DNA of 64,000 nt from Methanomassiliicoccaceae archaeon DOK (lineage in GTDB: Archaea > Thermoplasmatota > Thermoplasmata > Methanomassiliicoccales > Methanomethylophilaceae): the NCBI GenBank assembly GCA_009911715.1, contig CP047880.1, positions 1,612,001 to 1,676,000 on the forward strand, given 5' to 3'. Both the position numbers and the translations under genes were made by a program. Below, in pieces: positions 16,618 to 25,232 of this stretch. The notes below the pieces were generated by a model. That model did not search any database, was not told where the DNA came from, and saw only the letters and a list, made by a program, of their open reading frames with translations. Each line of letters starts with the position of its first letter. The first letter of the stretch is position 1.

Positions 16618-17550
16618 TCAGCGCTTCCCGATCTCGCGTATGCGGGTCTCGATCTCCGCGGCGGTCTCGACGAAATCGTTGGTCATACCCTTCACCGCTA
16701 CGGCGGCCTTCCTGGCCCCGCGGTCCGCCGACCTCACGGCCTGGTTCGTCTGGACCATGATGGCTGAAGGGGAATGGAGCATGAACTTCCCGAGTGACGC
16801 CGATGCCATCTGGACCTTCTTGGGGACGGTCTTCTCCAAGCCGACCACATCCACGCGGCGCCTGATCACGTCGTTGAGGAACTCGTCCACGGTCGACGCG
16901 GAGGACACAGTCACGACGTTACCGACCTCGTTCAGGGTGTGGCCGTCCGTGCCGCCGGTGTAGCCGATGCCGTATCTGCGGGCGGCCGCCAGGGCCCGAC
17001 GGTTCGAGTCGCGCGTCATCCCGCTGCATACGACCTCGTAGGCGTTCAGACGCTTCGCGACGTCCTCGCCCAGGTAGCCCTTGCGGATGCAGACCTCCAC
17101 GCCCTTGTTGGTTCCGAAGTATCCGGCAGGATGCGCCGCGGACACGACGCAGTTCTCCTTCTCCAGGAGGTCGAGTAGCCTCTCGGTGGGACAGTCCCTC
17201 AGCGCCAGCCACGGGCACTCCTGCAGCCTGGGCCGGATGCTGCGGTACCAGAACCTCTCCAGGTCAGAGAGGTCGTAGAAGTAGACCAGGATGTGGGGGC
17301 CGTCCGAGGTGCTGACCTCCATCCCCGGGATCACCGGGATGGGCGTATCCTCACCTTTGATCCTCACAAGCGACTCGATGAGGTTGTGATCCGTGATCGC
17401 CACTCCGACGCCCCTCTCGGCGGCCAGCCTGACGGCCGCCCTCACATCTGTGAAGGAGTCGGAGCAACTGGTGTGGAAGTGCATGTCCACGGCCATGTCA
17501 CCGCTCTCGCGGATGGCACCCCAGTCCGGTCTCTCGAATCTTACCGACAT
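16618..17550 (-). CDS. PHP-domain phosphoesterase
   Basis: 310 residues. The PHP metal motifs are in order: DMHFHTSCSD (HxH), ITDHN, IPGMEVST, SAAHP, and GTDGH near residue 225. These bind two or three metal ions in phosphoesterases of the polymerase-and-histidinol-phosphatase family. The last 70 residues are a basic helical extension. It lies 1 bp after the amidohydrolase stop on the same strand, so the two are in one operon. Substrate unknown; nucleotide or sugar phosphate is possible. Confidence 0.85.
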   Translation of the reverse strand: MSVRFERPDWGAIRESGDMAVDMHFHTSCSDSFTDVRAAVRLAAERGVGVAITDHNLIESLVRIKGEDTPIPVIPGMEVSTSDGPHILVYFYDLSDLERFWYRSIRPRLQECPWLALRDCPTERLLDLLEKENCVVSAAHPAGYFGTNKGVEVCIRKGYLGEDVAKRLNAYEVVCSGMTRDSNRRALAAARRYGIGYTGGTDGHTLNEVGNVVTVSSASTVDEFLNDVIRRRVDVVGLEKTVPKKVQMASASLGKFMLHSPSAIMVQTNQAVRSADRGARKAAVAVKGMTNDFVETAAEIETRIREIGKR

Positions 17551-17551
17551 C

Positions 17552-18841
17552 TCATCTCAGGCAGAGGGACCTCCACGCGTCCTCGGATCCCGCCAGCACC
17601 TCCTCCGTGTCGAGCGTTGTGATCCTGCCGTCCTCGACGACCATGTCGCCCTGGCAGAAGACGGTCTTCACATTGAGGCTGTTGCCCGAGTAGACGATGT
17701 TGGCGATGATGTTCTCGGGAACCAGAGGCCTGAGGTTGGGCGCCTTGCCGTCCAGAATGACCACGTCGGCGTACTTGCCGGGTTCGATGGACCCTATGGA
17801 GTCCTGCATGCCGACGGCCTTCGCACCGTTGATGGTCGCGAAATCGATGAGCTCCTGGGCATTGGCCACGACAGGATCCCATCTGCTGGACTTCTGCAGG
17901 AGGCCGAGGGTCTTCATCTCCGCGAACATGTCCAGGGTGTTGTTGGTGGTGTTCCCGTCGGTTCCGATGGAGACGTTGACGCCGTACTTCTGGAACTCCG
18001 GCACGGGTGCGACACCTCCTGTGGCGAGTTTCATGTTGGATACCGGACAGGACGAGATGGACATGCCGGCCTCGCCCATGAGCCTGACCTCCCTGAGCGT
18101 CAGCCAAGCCGAGTGGGCCGCGACCCCCCTCGGACCCAGGACCCCGATGCTGGAGAGCCACTCTGCCGGGCGCATGCCGGTCTTCTTCTTGTGGTCGTTG
18201 ACCTCCCCTCTGGTCTCCGAGAGATGGAAGTTCATGGGCGCTCCGACCTCGTCGGAGAACTCCTTCGCTCCCACGCAGGTCTCCTCGTTGCACACGTAGA
18301 CGCCCTGGAGGCCCACTCCGGGAACTATCTTGCGTTCGTCCTTGAACCTCCTGTGGAAGTCCTTGCAGTTCTGGAGGGGGTTGCCCTTCTGCGTCGTGCA
18401 CTCCTGGTCCAGGACGCACCAGCAGAGGACGCCCCTGATGCCCGCCTCCTGGGTGGCCCTGGCGATGACGTCCTCGGAGTAGTAGAGGTCCATGAACGTC
18501 GTGGTTCCGCCGCGCATCATCTCCATGCATCCGAGCTTGGTTCCCAGGGCGAGGTCCTCGTCGGTCCTGTCGGAATCGATCTTGAACACCTTGTCAAGGA
18601 AATCGGGGAACGTCAGATCGTCGACGACGCCCTTCATCACGGACATCGCCACATGGGTGTGGGTGTTGATCATTCCGGGCATCACTATGTCGCCGGTGGC
18701 GTCGATCTCCCTGTCTGCCGTGCCGTCATATGCGGGGCCGACCGAGACGATTCTCTCGCCGTCGATAACCACATCACCCCTGAGAATGCGTCTGGACTCG
18801 TCTTGTGTGACGATCCATGCGTTGCGGATCGCTGTAATCAT
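17552..18841 (-). CDS. mtaD: amidohydrolase, MTA/SAH or 5'-deoxyadenosine deaminase family
   Basis: 429 residues. Metal motifs: MPGMINTHTHVAMSVMKG (HxH), FHLSET, AAHSAW, and SIGTDGNTTNNTLDMFAEMK, the last being very characteristic of MtaD/DadD-type deaminases. In methanogens this family deaminates S-adenosylhomocysteine, methylthioadenosine or 5'-deoxyadenosine, recycling by-products of methyltransferases and radical SAM enzymes. A TATA-like TTTATTA lies about 28 bp before the ATG, preceded by one copy of the 30-nt repeat. The PHP gene follows directly. Confidence 0.88.
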   Translation of the reverse strand: MITAIRNAWIVTQDESRRILRGDVVIDGERIVSVGPAYDGTADREIDATGDIVMPGMINTHTHVAMSVMKGVVDDLTFPDFLDKVFKIDSDRTDEDLALGTKLGCMEMMRGGTTTFMDLYYSEDVIARATQEAGIRGVLCWCVLDQECTTQKGNPLQNCKDFHRRFKDERKIVPGVGLQGVYVCNEETCVGAKEFSDEVGAPMNFHLSETRGEVNDHKKKTGMRPAEWLSSIGVLGPRGVAAHSAWLTLREVRLMGEAGMSISSCPVSNMKLATGGVAPVPEFQKYGVNVSIGTDGNTTNNTLDMFAEMKTLGLLQKSSRWDPVVANAQELIDFATINGAKAVGMQDSIGSIEPGKYADVVILDGKAPNLRPLVPENIIANIVYSGNSLNVKTVFCQGDMVVEDGRITTLDTEEVLAGSEDAWRSLCLR

Positions 18842-18872
18842 GAGGATGCGATTGATGGCATCAATAATAAAG

Positions 18873-18902
18873 GGCTCTTAGGGATTGGGGGTGGATGGCC
18901 CC
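18873..18902 (-). repeat. 30-nt inverted repeat, copy at the tnpB 3' side
   Basis: Read on the minus strand it starts GGGGCCATCCACCCCCAATC and ends AAGAGCC. It matches the plus strand at 20175-20204 in 26 of 30 positions. The two copies point outward from tnpB. Both contain a short stem whose arms differ yet still pair (GGGGG/CCCCC here, GGGT/ACCC there). Confidence 0.7.
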
Positions 18903-18952
18903 CGACCCCATGTCGTCCGGTGTCATCCGGACGGTTCTGCGGATCCCCGCAG
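18887..18952 (-). ncRNA. candidate omega-RNA / right-end hairpins of the tnpB element
   Basis: Three consecutive stem-loops in the direction of tnpB transcription: 18952-18937 (CTGCGG/CCGCAG, 4-base loop), 18931-18916 (TCCGG/CCGGA) and 18903-18887 (GGGGG/CCCCC). They overlap the last tnpB codons and run into the downstream repeat, which is where omega-RNAs of TnpB proteins are encoded. The sequence below 18887 would then act as guide. Not tested; terminator hairpins are the alternative. Confidence 0.4.
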
Positions 18953-20059
18953 GGTTCCCATGCCGGAACCCAGGATGTTCAGCGCCGCGTTATGGTCACG
19001 GTCCATTTCGAGCCCGCACCGCGGGCACGAGAACACCCTCTGAGTCAGAGGCATTTTCTCACCCACTAGCCCGCAGCACGAGCATGTGCGTGTGGTGTAC
19101 GCCGGGTCGACCTTGACCAGGGGGATGCAAGCTCTTTCAGCCTTCGCCTCCACCTTCCTCACAAGGATTCCCAGAGCGACCTCCGTGAACAGTTTCCTTC
19201 TCGGAGCGGGACAGTCGTCCCGCTCCATCATCCTCCTAAGCCTGAGATCCTCCAGGATCACGGCCGAATGGCCGGACACCATGCGGTTGGCGACCCTGTC
19301 CAGATATCCGTCGCGTCTGCGACGGATCCTCTCGTGCAGTGCGGAGAGGCGTCTCTGCTTCCTCCTGCGCTTCGGTCCGTCCTCCATCGACTCGATCTGC
19401 CGCTGGAGCCTGGCGATCTCGTTCTCGTGTCTCGCGTAGAGGTCGGGGGCCTCGGGCTGCGCGGGTTCTGACAGGTCGATCTCGCCGCGATATCTTTTGT
19501 CGATCTCGAAGGTGATGTGCACGTACCACCTGCCGCTCCCTTTGCGGACGACCCTGGCCGTGACGACCCTCCCGCCCTCGGGCCTGTGGAGCCTGCGGCT
19601 CCTGTCGAGGTTCCCGCATCTGAGTCCCATCCACTTACCCAGGACGATGCGCCTGCCGTCGAACCTAACGCCCCTCGGATCGATGGCCAGGGAACGGTAT
19701 CTGGATTCGGACTTGAAGCGGGGGAGCCGCAGCTCTCCGGACCTAGCCGACAGCTTCGCGAAGCTCGTCATGGCCGCATGCACCCTCAGGGGCGCGTCCC
19801 TGAGGGTGAACACGGCCACAGACCTCAGTATCGCATCCTGGCCCCTCATCACGGTGATCCCCTTGTTCATCTCCCTCGGGGTCGGGAACCTGTCCCCCTC
19901 CACGACGTCGGCGATGCATTCCGCGAGGAAATGGTTGTAAAGGCCGCGGACGACGTCGAGCGTCCTCAGGAGCTCGCGCTCCTGAGCGCCGTTCGGGTAT
20001 GCAGGGTACACTACTGTGACGTGCCCCTTCTCTGCGGATCCCCCCTCCATTTCTTCCAT
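18923..20059 (-). CDS. tnpB: TnpB-family protein (IS605 OrfB-like), RuvC motif I degenerate
   Basis: 378 residues from the ATG at 20059, about 27 bp downstream of TATA box CTTATAAG, so probably leaderless. Layout: N-terminal helix LLRTLDVVRGLYNHFLAE, central beta region, RuvC-like part with E270 in AVILEDLRL, a zinc ribbon (CSCCG, CPRCG) and D355 in MDRDHNAALNI. The usual first RuvC motif (GIDLGxxN) is replaced by RGEIDLSEPAQPEAPDLY and the region is about 8 residues shorter than in active TnpB. D195 may remain, but the glycine and following residues are gone. No tnpA is present. It may be an immobile, catalytically weak or RNA-guided regulatory protein. Confidence 0.85.
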   Translation of the reverse strand: MEEMEGGSAEKGHVTVVYPAYPNGAQERELLRTLDVVRGLYNHFLAECIADVVEGDRFPTPREMNKGITVMRGQDAILRSVAVFTLRDAPLRVHAAMTSFAKLSARSGELRLPRFKSESRYRSLAIDPRGVRFDGRRIVLGKWMGLRCGNLDRSRRLHRPEGGRVVTARVVRKGSGRWYVHITFEIDKRYRGEIDLSEPAQPEAPDLYARHENEIARLQRQIESMEDGPKRRRKQRRLSALHERIRRRRDGYLDRVANRMVSGHSAVILEDLRLRRMMERDDCPAPRRKLFTEVALGILVRKVEAKAERACIPLVKVDPAYTTRTCSCCGLVGEKMPLTQRVFSCPRCGLEMDRDHNAALNILGSGMGTLRGSAEPSG

Positions 20060-20080
20060 GATATCCCGACCGACCATCCG

Positions 20081-20090
20081 GCTTATAAGC
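20081..20090 (-). promoter_or_regulatory. TATA box of tnpB
   Basis: GCTTATAAGC, a symmetric TATA element centred about 27 bp before the ATG at 20059. It fixes the start choice and implies a transcript with essentially no leader. Confidence 0.55.
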
Positions 20091-20174
20091 CTCACAGAGG
20101 GAGGTCCCCGAACAAGGTCCCATCCCCCGAGACGTCTGGCCATGCCCGGAAAGGGCCGAATAACCCTCCGGTAT

Positions 20175-20204
20175 GGGGTCATCTACCCTCAATCCCGAAG
20201 AGCC
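20175..20204 (+). repeat. 30-nt inverted repeat, copy at the tnpB 5' side
   Basis: Starts GGGGTCATCTACCCTCAATC and ends AAGAGCC, 29 bp before the start of the metallo-beta-lactamase gene. Its partner at 18873-18902 sits 32 bp before the amidohydrolase start. The pair may be element ends or a shared promoter-upstream element of the two outer genes. Confidence 0.7.
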
Positions 20205-20232
20205 GAAATACTCCGCGCACATTCCAGCTCTC

Positions 20233-21066
20233 ATGAGCTTCCGCATAACATTCCTCGGAACCGGTGGTGGTCGTCACACCACCATGTACCAGGTACGTTC
20301 CACGGGCGGCATGCTCATCGAGCATGACGGCAGGTTCCTTCATGTGGACCCCGGACCCGGCGCGCTGACGCAGATGCACAGGATCAGGTACGACCTCACC
20401 AGGACGGAGTCGCTGATCGTGTCCCACTGCCACCCCGACCACTACTCGGATGCCGAGAGCGTTCTGGAGGGCATGTCCAGAGGGGGATGGGTCAAGCACG
20501 GCCACCTCTACGGGTCGGAGACCGTCATAAACGGGAACGGGAGGCTGGGCCCATGCATCTCGGACTACCACAAGGGCATCGTGGAGGACGTCACGGTCTT
20601 CACTCCCGGCGACGTCCTGGATGTGGACGGCCTGAAGGTGGACATCTGCAGGGCGATCCACAGCGACCCGACCAACGTGGGGTTCAGGTTCCACACGGAG
20701 CACGGCATCGTCTCCTACGTGAGCGACACCGAGTACACGGACGAGCTGGCAGACCAGTACGTCGGAACCAGGGTCCTCCTTCTGCCTGTGACCACCCCCA
20801 CGGGGAACAGGATCAAATACCATCTATGCACCGACGACGCGATAACATTCGTCGACCGCGTCAAGCCGGAACTGGCCATCTTCATCCACCTCGGCGTCGT
20901 GATCATCCGCCGCGGCCCGGACGCGGAGGCCGCATCGGTCGAGGATGCCACGGGCGTCAGGACCATCGCCGCCCACGACCTCATGACCCTCGACGTGGGC
21001 GAAGAGCTCACCGTCTCCGACGCGGAGACCTTCGACGGCGAATGGATACCCGACTCGTCACCCTGA
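20233..21066 (+). CDS. metallo-beta-lactamase-fold hydrolase
   Basis: 277 residues from ATG 20233. The HxHxDH metal motif is SHCHPDHYSD (about residue 64). Further ligands are in AIHSDPTNVGF and SYVSDTEYT. The C-terminal strand IFIHLGVVII carries the last His region. The fold is that of RNase Z/PhnP-like small hydrolases; the substrate cannot be told. The 3' end overlaps the convergent transglutaminase gene by 9 bp. Confidence 0.85.
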   Translation: MSFRITFLGTGGGRHTTMYQVRSTGGMLIEHDGRFLHVDPGPGALTQMHRIRYDLTRTESLIVSHCHPDHYSDAESVLEGMSRGGWVKHGHLYGSETVINGNGRLGPCISDYHKGIVEDVTVFTPGDVLDVDGLKVDICRAIHSDPTNVGFRFHTEHGIVSYVSDTEYTDELADQYVGTRVLLLPVTTPTGNRIKYHLCTDDAITFVDRVKPELAIFIHLGVVIIRRGPDAEAASVEDATGVRTIAAHDLMTLDVGEELTVSDAETFDGEWIPDSSP

Positions 21067-22179
21067 GACGGGATAGAACCCCGTAGTGCCCCAGAACGTG
21101 TTGTCGCCGAAGGCCGTCCAGGTCGTGTACCCGACCGGCGTCTGACCCCTTATCGTCTCCACGGCATAGTAGACGGTCCCGTCCGTCCCTCCGACCGCGG
21201 TGTTCATGGTCAGCGTGAGGTAGCCGACACCGAGATCGTCCAGACGCGAGTCGGGAACCTCCTCGAATCCCTCCAGCGCGACCCCTGCGAAGACATGGCC
21301 GCTCTTCCCGCCCATGGCAACCTGGTACCCAGCCTCGATGTACAGGGCGCAGAGCAGCGCGGAGTTGTCCTCGCAGTCCCCGTACAGGTGGTACAGGGTC
21401 TCCTGCGGGAGCGCCCAGTACTCGTCGGCACCGTAGACCCCGTAGTCCCACCCGCGGACGGACCCGTCCTCGCGTATCGTCCCAGGATACCGGACATTCA
21501 GCTGGACGAACGATGCGATGAAGTCGAGATACCCCTGGACGTCCGAAGCGTCCCCGCCGATCCTGACGTACTCGTCCGACAGGGCCCTCTCCACGGCGTC
21601 GGTCAGGCTGTCTGTGACCACCATCTCCGGGAGAAGGTCGAACGACGCAGACGTGCCGTTGTTGTAAGCGGAGTTGAACCCGCGGCTGGACTCCGTCGAC
21701 GACAGGAGGTCCCCCAGGCTGATGGTGTACTCGATGGCGGCCTCGACCGGAACACCGTCCATGTCGTAAGTCCAGCTGACTGACCTGACGATGTCTCCGT
21801 ACACGACGACGGTGAACTCGCATCCGTCAGCGGTGACGGTGTACGCACCGACATCCAGGGTCAGTGATGGAGATGTGACGTCGTATCCTGAGTAGCGTTC
21901 GGTGAACGATCCCGAGCCGGAGACGTCGTAGAATGTGTGGAAGCTGTCGGTCACATGCCATGTCACCTCTCCGGGAGCCACTATCGTGTCGTCGCCGGAG
22001 ACGGAATATCTCTCCGGAAGCCCCGTCACGTGGATTCCGGCGAGGCCCTCCCCGGGTTCTTCCGGTGCCGGCCCGTCAGAGGACCCGTTCCCGGAACCGT
22101 GCATGACGGACACCGCATATGCAGCCAGCGCCAGGATGACGACCACGGATATGACGGCTATTGCTGACCCCGCCCTCAC
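21058..22179 (-). CDS. membrane-anchored transglutaminase-like protein (second of pair)
   Basis: 373 residues, GTG start at 22179 overlapping the upstream stop (GTGA). One N-terminal membrane anchor (AVISVVVILALAAYAVSV) is followed by a Ser/Gly/Glu-rich linker, two beta-rich segments (about residues 50-130), then a transglutaminase-like core: YWALPQETLYHLYGDCEDNSALLCALY (shown here in part: catalytic Cys in GDCEDNS) and the His in KSGHVFAGV. It faces outside. Likely role: surface proteolysis, crosslinking or cell-envelope turnover. Same fold as the upstream gene. Confidence 0.82.
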   Translation of the reverse strand: MRAGSAIAVISVVVILALAAYAVSVMHGSGNGSSDGPAPEEPGEGLAGIHVTGLPERYSVSGDDTIVAPGEVTWHVTDSFHTFYDVSGSGSFTERYSGYDVTSPSLTLDVGAYTVTADGCEFTVVVYGDIVRSVSWTYDMDGVPVEAAIEYTISLGDLLSSTESSRGFNSAYNNGTSASFDLLPEMVVTDSLTDAVERALSDEYVRIGGDASDVQGYLDFIASFVQLNVRYPGTIREDGSVRGWDYGVYGADEYWALPQETLYHLYGDCEDNSALLCALYIEAGYQVAMGGKSGHVFAGVALEGFEEVPDSRLDDLGVGYLTLTMNTAVGGTDGTVYYAVETIRGQTPVGYTTWTAFGDNTFWGTTGFYPVSG

Positions 22180-23423
22180 GCGGACGCAGCCCCCTTTGTG
22201 GTCACGACAGGGGCCACGAAGGCGTACTGCCTTATGTCCGACACCTCGAGATCGGATTTGATGTTCAGAAGACCGACCGGGACGTACTGGTCGTAGGAGG
22301 TCTCGCACAGCCAAAGATGCGTGCCGTCGAGAGTTACATCGGATATCCGGAGATGGTTCGCATAGAACCCGTCCGGCTCGAACAGGTCTAGCTCGACACC
22401 GACGACCATATGGCCGGAAACCCGGATGGTCGACGACGTGTACCCGCTCGCCGAGTACAGGGAGGCCAGCAGGAACGATGTGTCCTCGCAGTCGCCCATC
22501 CTGTGGTAGAGAGTCTCCATCGGATACGCCCAGTACTCCTCCGTGCCGTACAGGTACAGGTCGCCGTTGCCTCCGGACACCGGCACGAACTCGCCATCCT
22601 CGTACTCCAGCTCTATCGGATACTGTATTGCGAACTGGACGAAGGAGAGCAGATAGTCGGCGTAATCCTGCCCGTTCCTCTGCGCATCCGGACCATACAC
22701 AGCCTCGTACTCGTCCGCCAGCGCATCGGCGAGACGCATGATGGCGTCGTCGACGACAGCGAATCTGCCGTCGCTCAGCCCGCTCTGCGCATGACGTACG
22801 GCGCTCTCCTCGGCATAACGCTGGTACTCTTCGAACATGTAGGTGAAGGTGATGCCGTAGTAGACGTAGTCCCCGTCGATGAAACGGCTCCACTCGTACT
22901 TGTCCTGGATCTCCCCGTCCACCACCGCGCGACCCGCGGCGACGACAGATCCGTCCACGAATAGGACGACTTCGTACTCGCCCGGCTCTTGGAAGCTAAT
23001 GGTGTTGTCATAGGAGCGCGTCGCTTTGCGGAACTCGTAGTGGTCGCCGACGGCGATCATGTCGGTGTCGCTCAGATCGGTGCTGAGCCACTCCACATCC
23101 GAACCCGGGCCCGTGTACTCCAGCTCCGGTTCCCCGCCTGCGGAAACCATCGTGATGTACTCGCTGTGGAGCCCGCTGTTGATGGTGAGATTCCCCTCCG
23201 TGTACTCGCGGTCTTCCCATCCCACAGGCTCCTCGGCGCCCATGAGCATCAGAGCGGAGACGGCGAAGAACAACGCAGAGATCGCCAGAAGGACCGACAC
23301 CGTACGGTACGTCCTCCGGGAGACCCCTGCGGGCACGGTGCCCTCGCGGCTGCATCCAACGGTGTCGCTGGACTGCTCTGATTCATTGTGTTCCGGATCG
23401 GAATCCCGGGCGGACGAACTCAT
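22176..23423 (-). CDS. membrane-anchored transglutaminase-like protein (first of pair)
   Basis: 415 residues. A cytoplasmic, acidic N-terminus of about 40 residues precedes one membrane anchor (VSVLLAISALFFAVSALMLM). The outside part has beta-rich domains, then the transglutaminase core with Cys in GDCEDTSFLLASLY and His in SGHMVVGVEL. It is translationally coupled to the next gene (GTGA overlap), so the two proteins are made together and may form a complex. It follows the SIMPL gene by 6 bp on the same strand. Confidence 0.82.
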   Translation of the reverse strand: MSSSARDSDPEHNESEQSSDTVGCSREGTVPAGVSRRTYRTVSVLLAISALFFAVSALMLMGAEEPVGWEDREYTEGNLTINSGLHSEYITMVSAGGEPELEYTGPGSDVEWLSTDLSDTDMIAVGDHYEFRKATRSYDNTISFQEPGEYEVVLFVDGSVVAAGRAVVDGEIQDKYEWSRFIDGDYVYYGITFTYMFEEYQRYAEESAVRHAQSGLSDGRFAVVDDAIMRLADALADEYEAVYGPDAQRNGQDYADYLLSFVQFAIQYPIELEYEDGEFVPVSGGNGDLYLYGTEEYWAYPMETLYHRMGDCEDTSFLLASLYSASGYTSSTIRVSGHMVVGVELDLFEPDGFYANHLRISDVTLDGTHLWLCETSYDQYVPVGLLNIKSDLEVSDIRQYAFVAPVVTTKGAASA

Positions 23424-23429
23424 ACAAGG

Positions 23430-24044
23430 TCAGATGATCTCCCACTGAATAGTGACCGAATCGTGGAACTCCGCATCCTTGGGTACTGCGTCGACGGCCA
23501 TCGCAGAGAACATCCTCGCCCTGGGGGATACCGAACAGTTGTTTGAGGCGTAGCTTATGGAGACGATTCCGCCAAGCTTCACATCGGCAGCGAGAGCCAG
23601 CTCCCTTGCCCTGTGCTTCGCGTCCTTGACCGCCGCCTGCCTCGCCTCCCTCATGGGCTCCGAGGGGTCCCTGACGATGTACGATACCCTGAACTCGGGG
23701 GCTTGGCTGCATGACGTGAGGGCCTGCAGAAGCCTTCCGAGGGATTCGCCATCCGCGTCGGTGGTTATCGATATCCCGTGCATGTAACGGTACCCGGCGA
23801 ACTCGGCTGTGCCGGCGCTGCCGTTCTTGTACACGGTGTCGACCGAGAAATTGGTGGTCTTGAGATCGTCCATGTCGAATCCCGCCTCACCGATCGACTT
23901 CCTGATTGACGTGAGGGCTTCCGCCGAGGACCTCACCGCTTCGGAGTAATCCGCAACGGTTCCGATGATCTCCCCGTTGACGACGGCCGCATCGGGTGTG
24001 GCGTATGCCGTTCCCGAACCTGTTACTGTGATTGTCTTGTCCAT
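23430..24044 (-). CDS. SIMPL-domain (DUF541) protein
   Basis: 204 residues, full DUF541/SIMPL domain: ITVTGSGTAYATPDAAVVN at the start, the helix LTSIRKSIGEAG, the KTTNFSV strand, and the helical segment AVKDAKHRARELALAADVKLG before GGIVSISY. No signal peptide is visible although bacterial members are often exported. It is first in a probable operon with the two transglutaminase-like genes. A paralogue lies at 59079. Biochemical function unknown. Confidence 0.85.
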   Translation of the reverse strand: MDKTITVTGSGTAYATPDAAVVNGEIIGTVADYSEAVRSSAEALTSIRKSIGEAGFDMDDLKTTNFSVDTVYKNGSAGTAEFAGYRYMHGISITTDADGESLGRLLQALTSCSQAPEFRVSYIVRDPSEPMREARQAAVKDAKHRARELALAADVKLGGIVSISYASNNCSVSPRARMFSAMAVDAVPKDAEFHDSVTIQWEII

Positions 24045-24281
24045 GTGCCGTCATTCCTCCTTGGGTAATTTAAGAACGACCGATATAATTAGTTCTTCCG
24101 TCTTTGTATCATCGAATGGTAAATTCATCGAATACATAATCGAACGTATAATCCAATATATCACTACGTATCGATCCCTCGGACCGTGCAAACACCCGTC
24201 CAGTCCGACCAGCGCAGACTTTCGCATACGCGGACGCCGACGATACGGATAGCGGGTCACTCTAAGTTTAAATCCGATACA
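24045..24281. other. intergenic region with divergent promoters
   Basis: AT-rich between 24060 and 24170, with several ATCGAAT/ATAATC motifs. TTTAAATC (about 24267-24274) lies only about 15 bp before the ThiL ATG, too close for a normal TATA position, so the true thiL start could be the ATG at 24294 or 24297. No gene. Confidence 0.35.
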
Positions 24282-25232
24282 ATGGTAACAGACATGATGG
24301 CAAGGATTGGCGACATCGGCGAGAGACAGCTCATAGAAGACTTCAGGAGCTTCATCAGACCGGAGGGCATGATTGGCCCCGGCGACGATGCCGCCGTCAT
24401 CGAGAACGGAACGGTCGTGACGACTGATGTTGTGACCTTCGACAGGCACTTCCCCGCGGGGATGTCGTACGAACAGTTCGGATGGTACGCCGCCGCCGTG
24501 AACTTCAGCGACCTGGCGGCGATGGGTGCGAGACCTATCGGGTTCCTGGCGGCGCTCGCACTCCCCCTGGACCTCGAGACCCAGGCCGCTTACGACATCA
24601 TGAGCGGCATCGACCAGTGCTGCGAGTTCTGCGGCACAGGGATCGTCGGCGGGGACACCAAGACCGGCCCCGGGATCGTGGCGGGGACCGCGCTCGGCAC
24701 GATGGACGGGAGGCTCCCCATGAGAAGGTCCGGCGCCCGTCCCGGGGACATTGTGGCTGTGACCGGCCCGGTGGGCGGACCTGCGGCCGCGTTCATCGCC
24801 CTGGAGAAAGGCCTGGAGGCCCCCGAGGCGAAGGAGGCCCTGTATGTGCCCATCCCCCGCGTGGAGGAGGGGGTCGCCATGGCCAAATCGGGAGCGGTGA
24901 CCTCCTGCATGGACCTGTCGGACGGCCTCGGCACCGCTCTGAACACCATATGCTCGGCATCCGGGGTCGGTATCGACGTGGAACTGGACTTCATCCCCCG
25001 CGGACCCTGCGTTGACGAGATGGCAGAAGCGTCAGGCAGGCCGGCCAAGGACCTCCTGCTCGGATGGGGTGGCGAGTACGAGCTCCTCTTCACGGCTGAC
25101 AGGGAACGCCTGGACAGACTGTACGACGCCGAGGTGGAGTTCTCCATCATAGGCATGGTGAACGACTCCGGGAGGCCCAGCCTCGTGGAGGACGGGAAGA
25201 GGTCCGTGATCCCCTATGGCGAATACCGAGCG
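24282..25232 (+). CDS. thiL: thiamine-monophosphate kinase (ThiL), normal stop missing
   Basis: Converts thiamine phosphate to thiamine diphosphate with ATP. Motifs: IGDIGERQLIEDF, GPGDDAAVI (Mg/ATP), VTTDVVTFDRHF, VNFSDLAAMGARP, GGDTKTGPGI, VTGPVGGP, and MDLSDGLGTAL. Family-like sequence ends near IPYGEY, about residue 315, the usual length. No stop occurs there: the frame stays open to 26444, 1.2 kb into the next gene, giving arginine-rich nonsense. Either the stop was lost, an indel is present, or the sequence has an error. Start ATG 24282; 24294 or 24297 possible. Confidence 0.8.

Noticed and set aside
17393-19069. 558-residue plus-strand ORF across the PHP/amidohydrolase genes
   Set aside because: Antisense of two genes with clear metal motifs; no protein-like features.
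24045-24281. Small gene upstream of thiL
   Set aside because: Short frames only, AT-rich with promoter-like motifs; no ribosome site or protein-like sequence.
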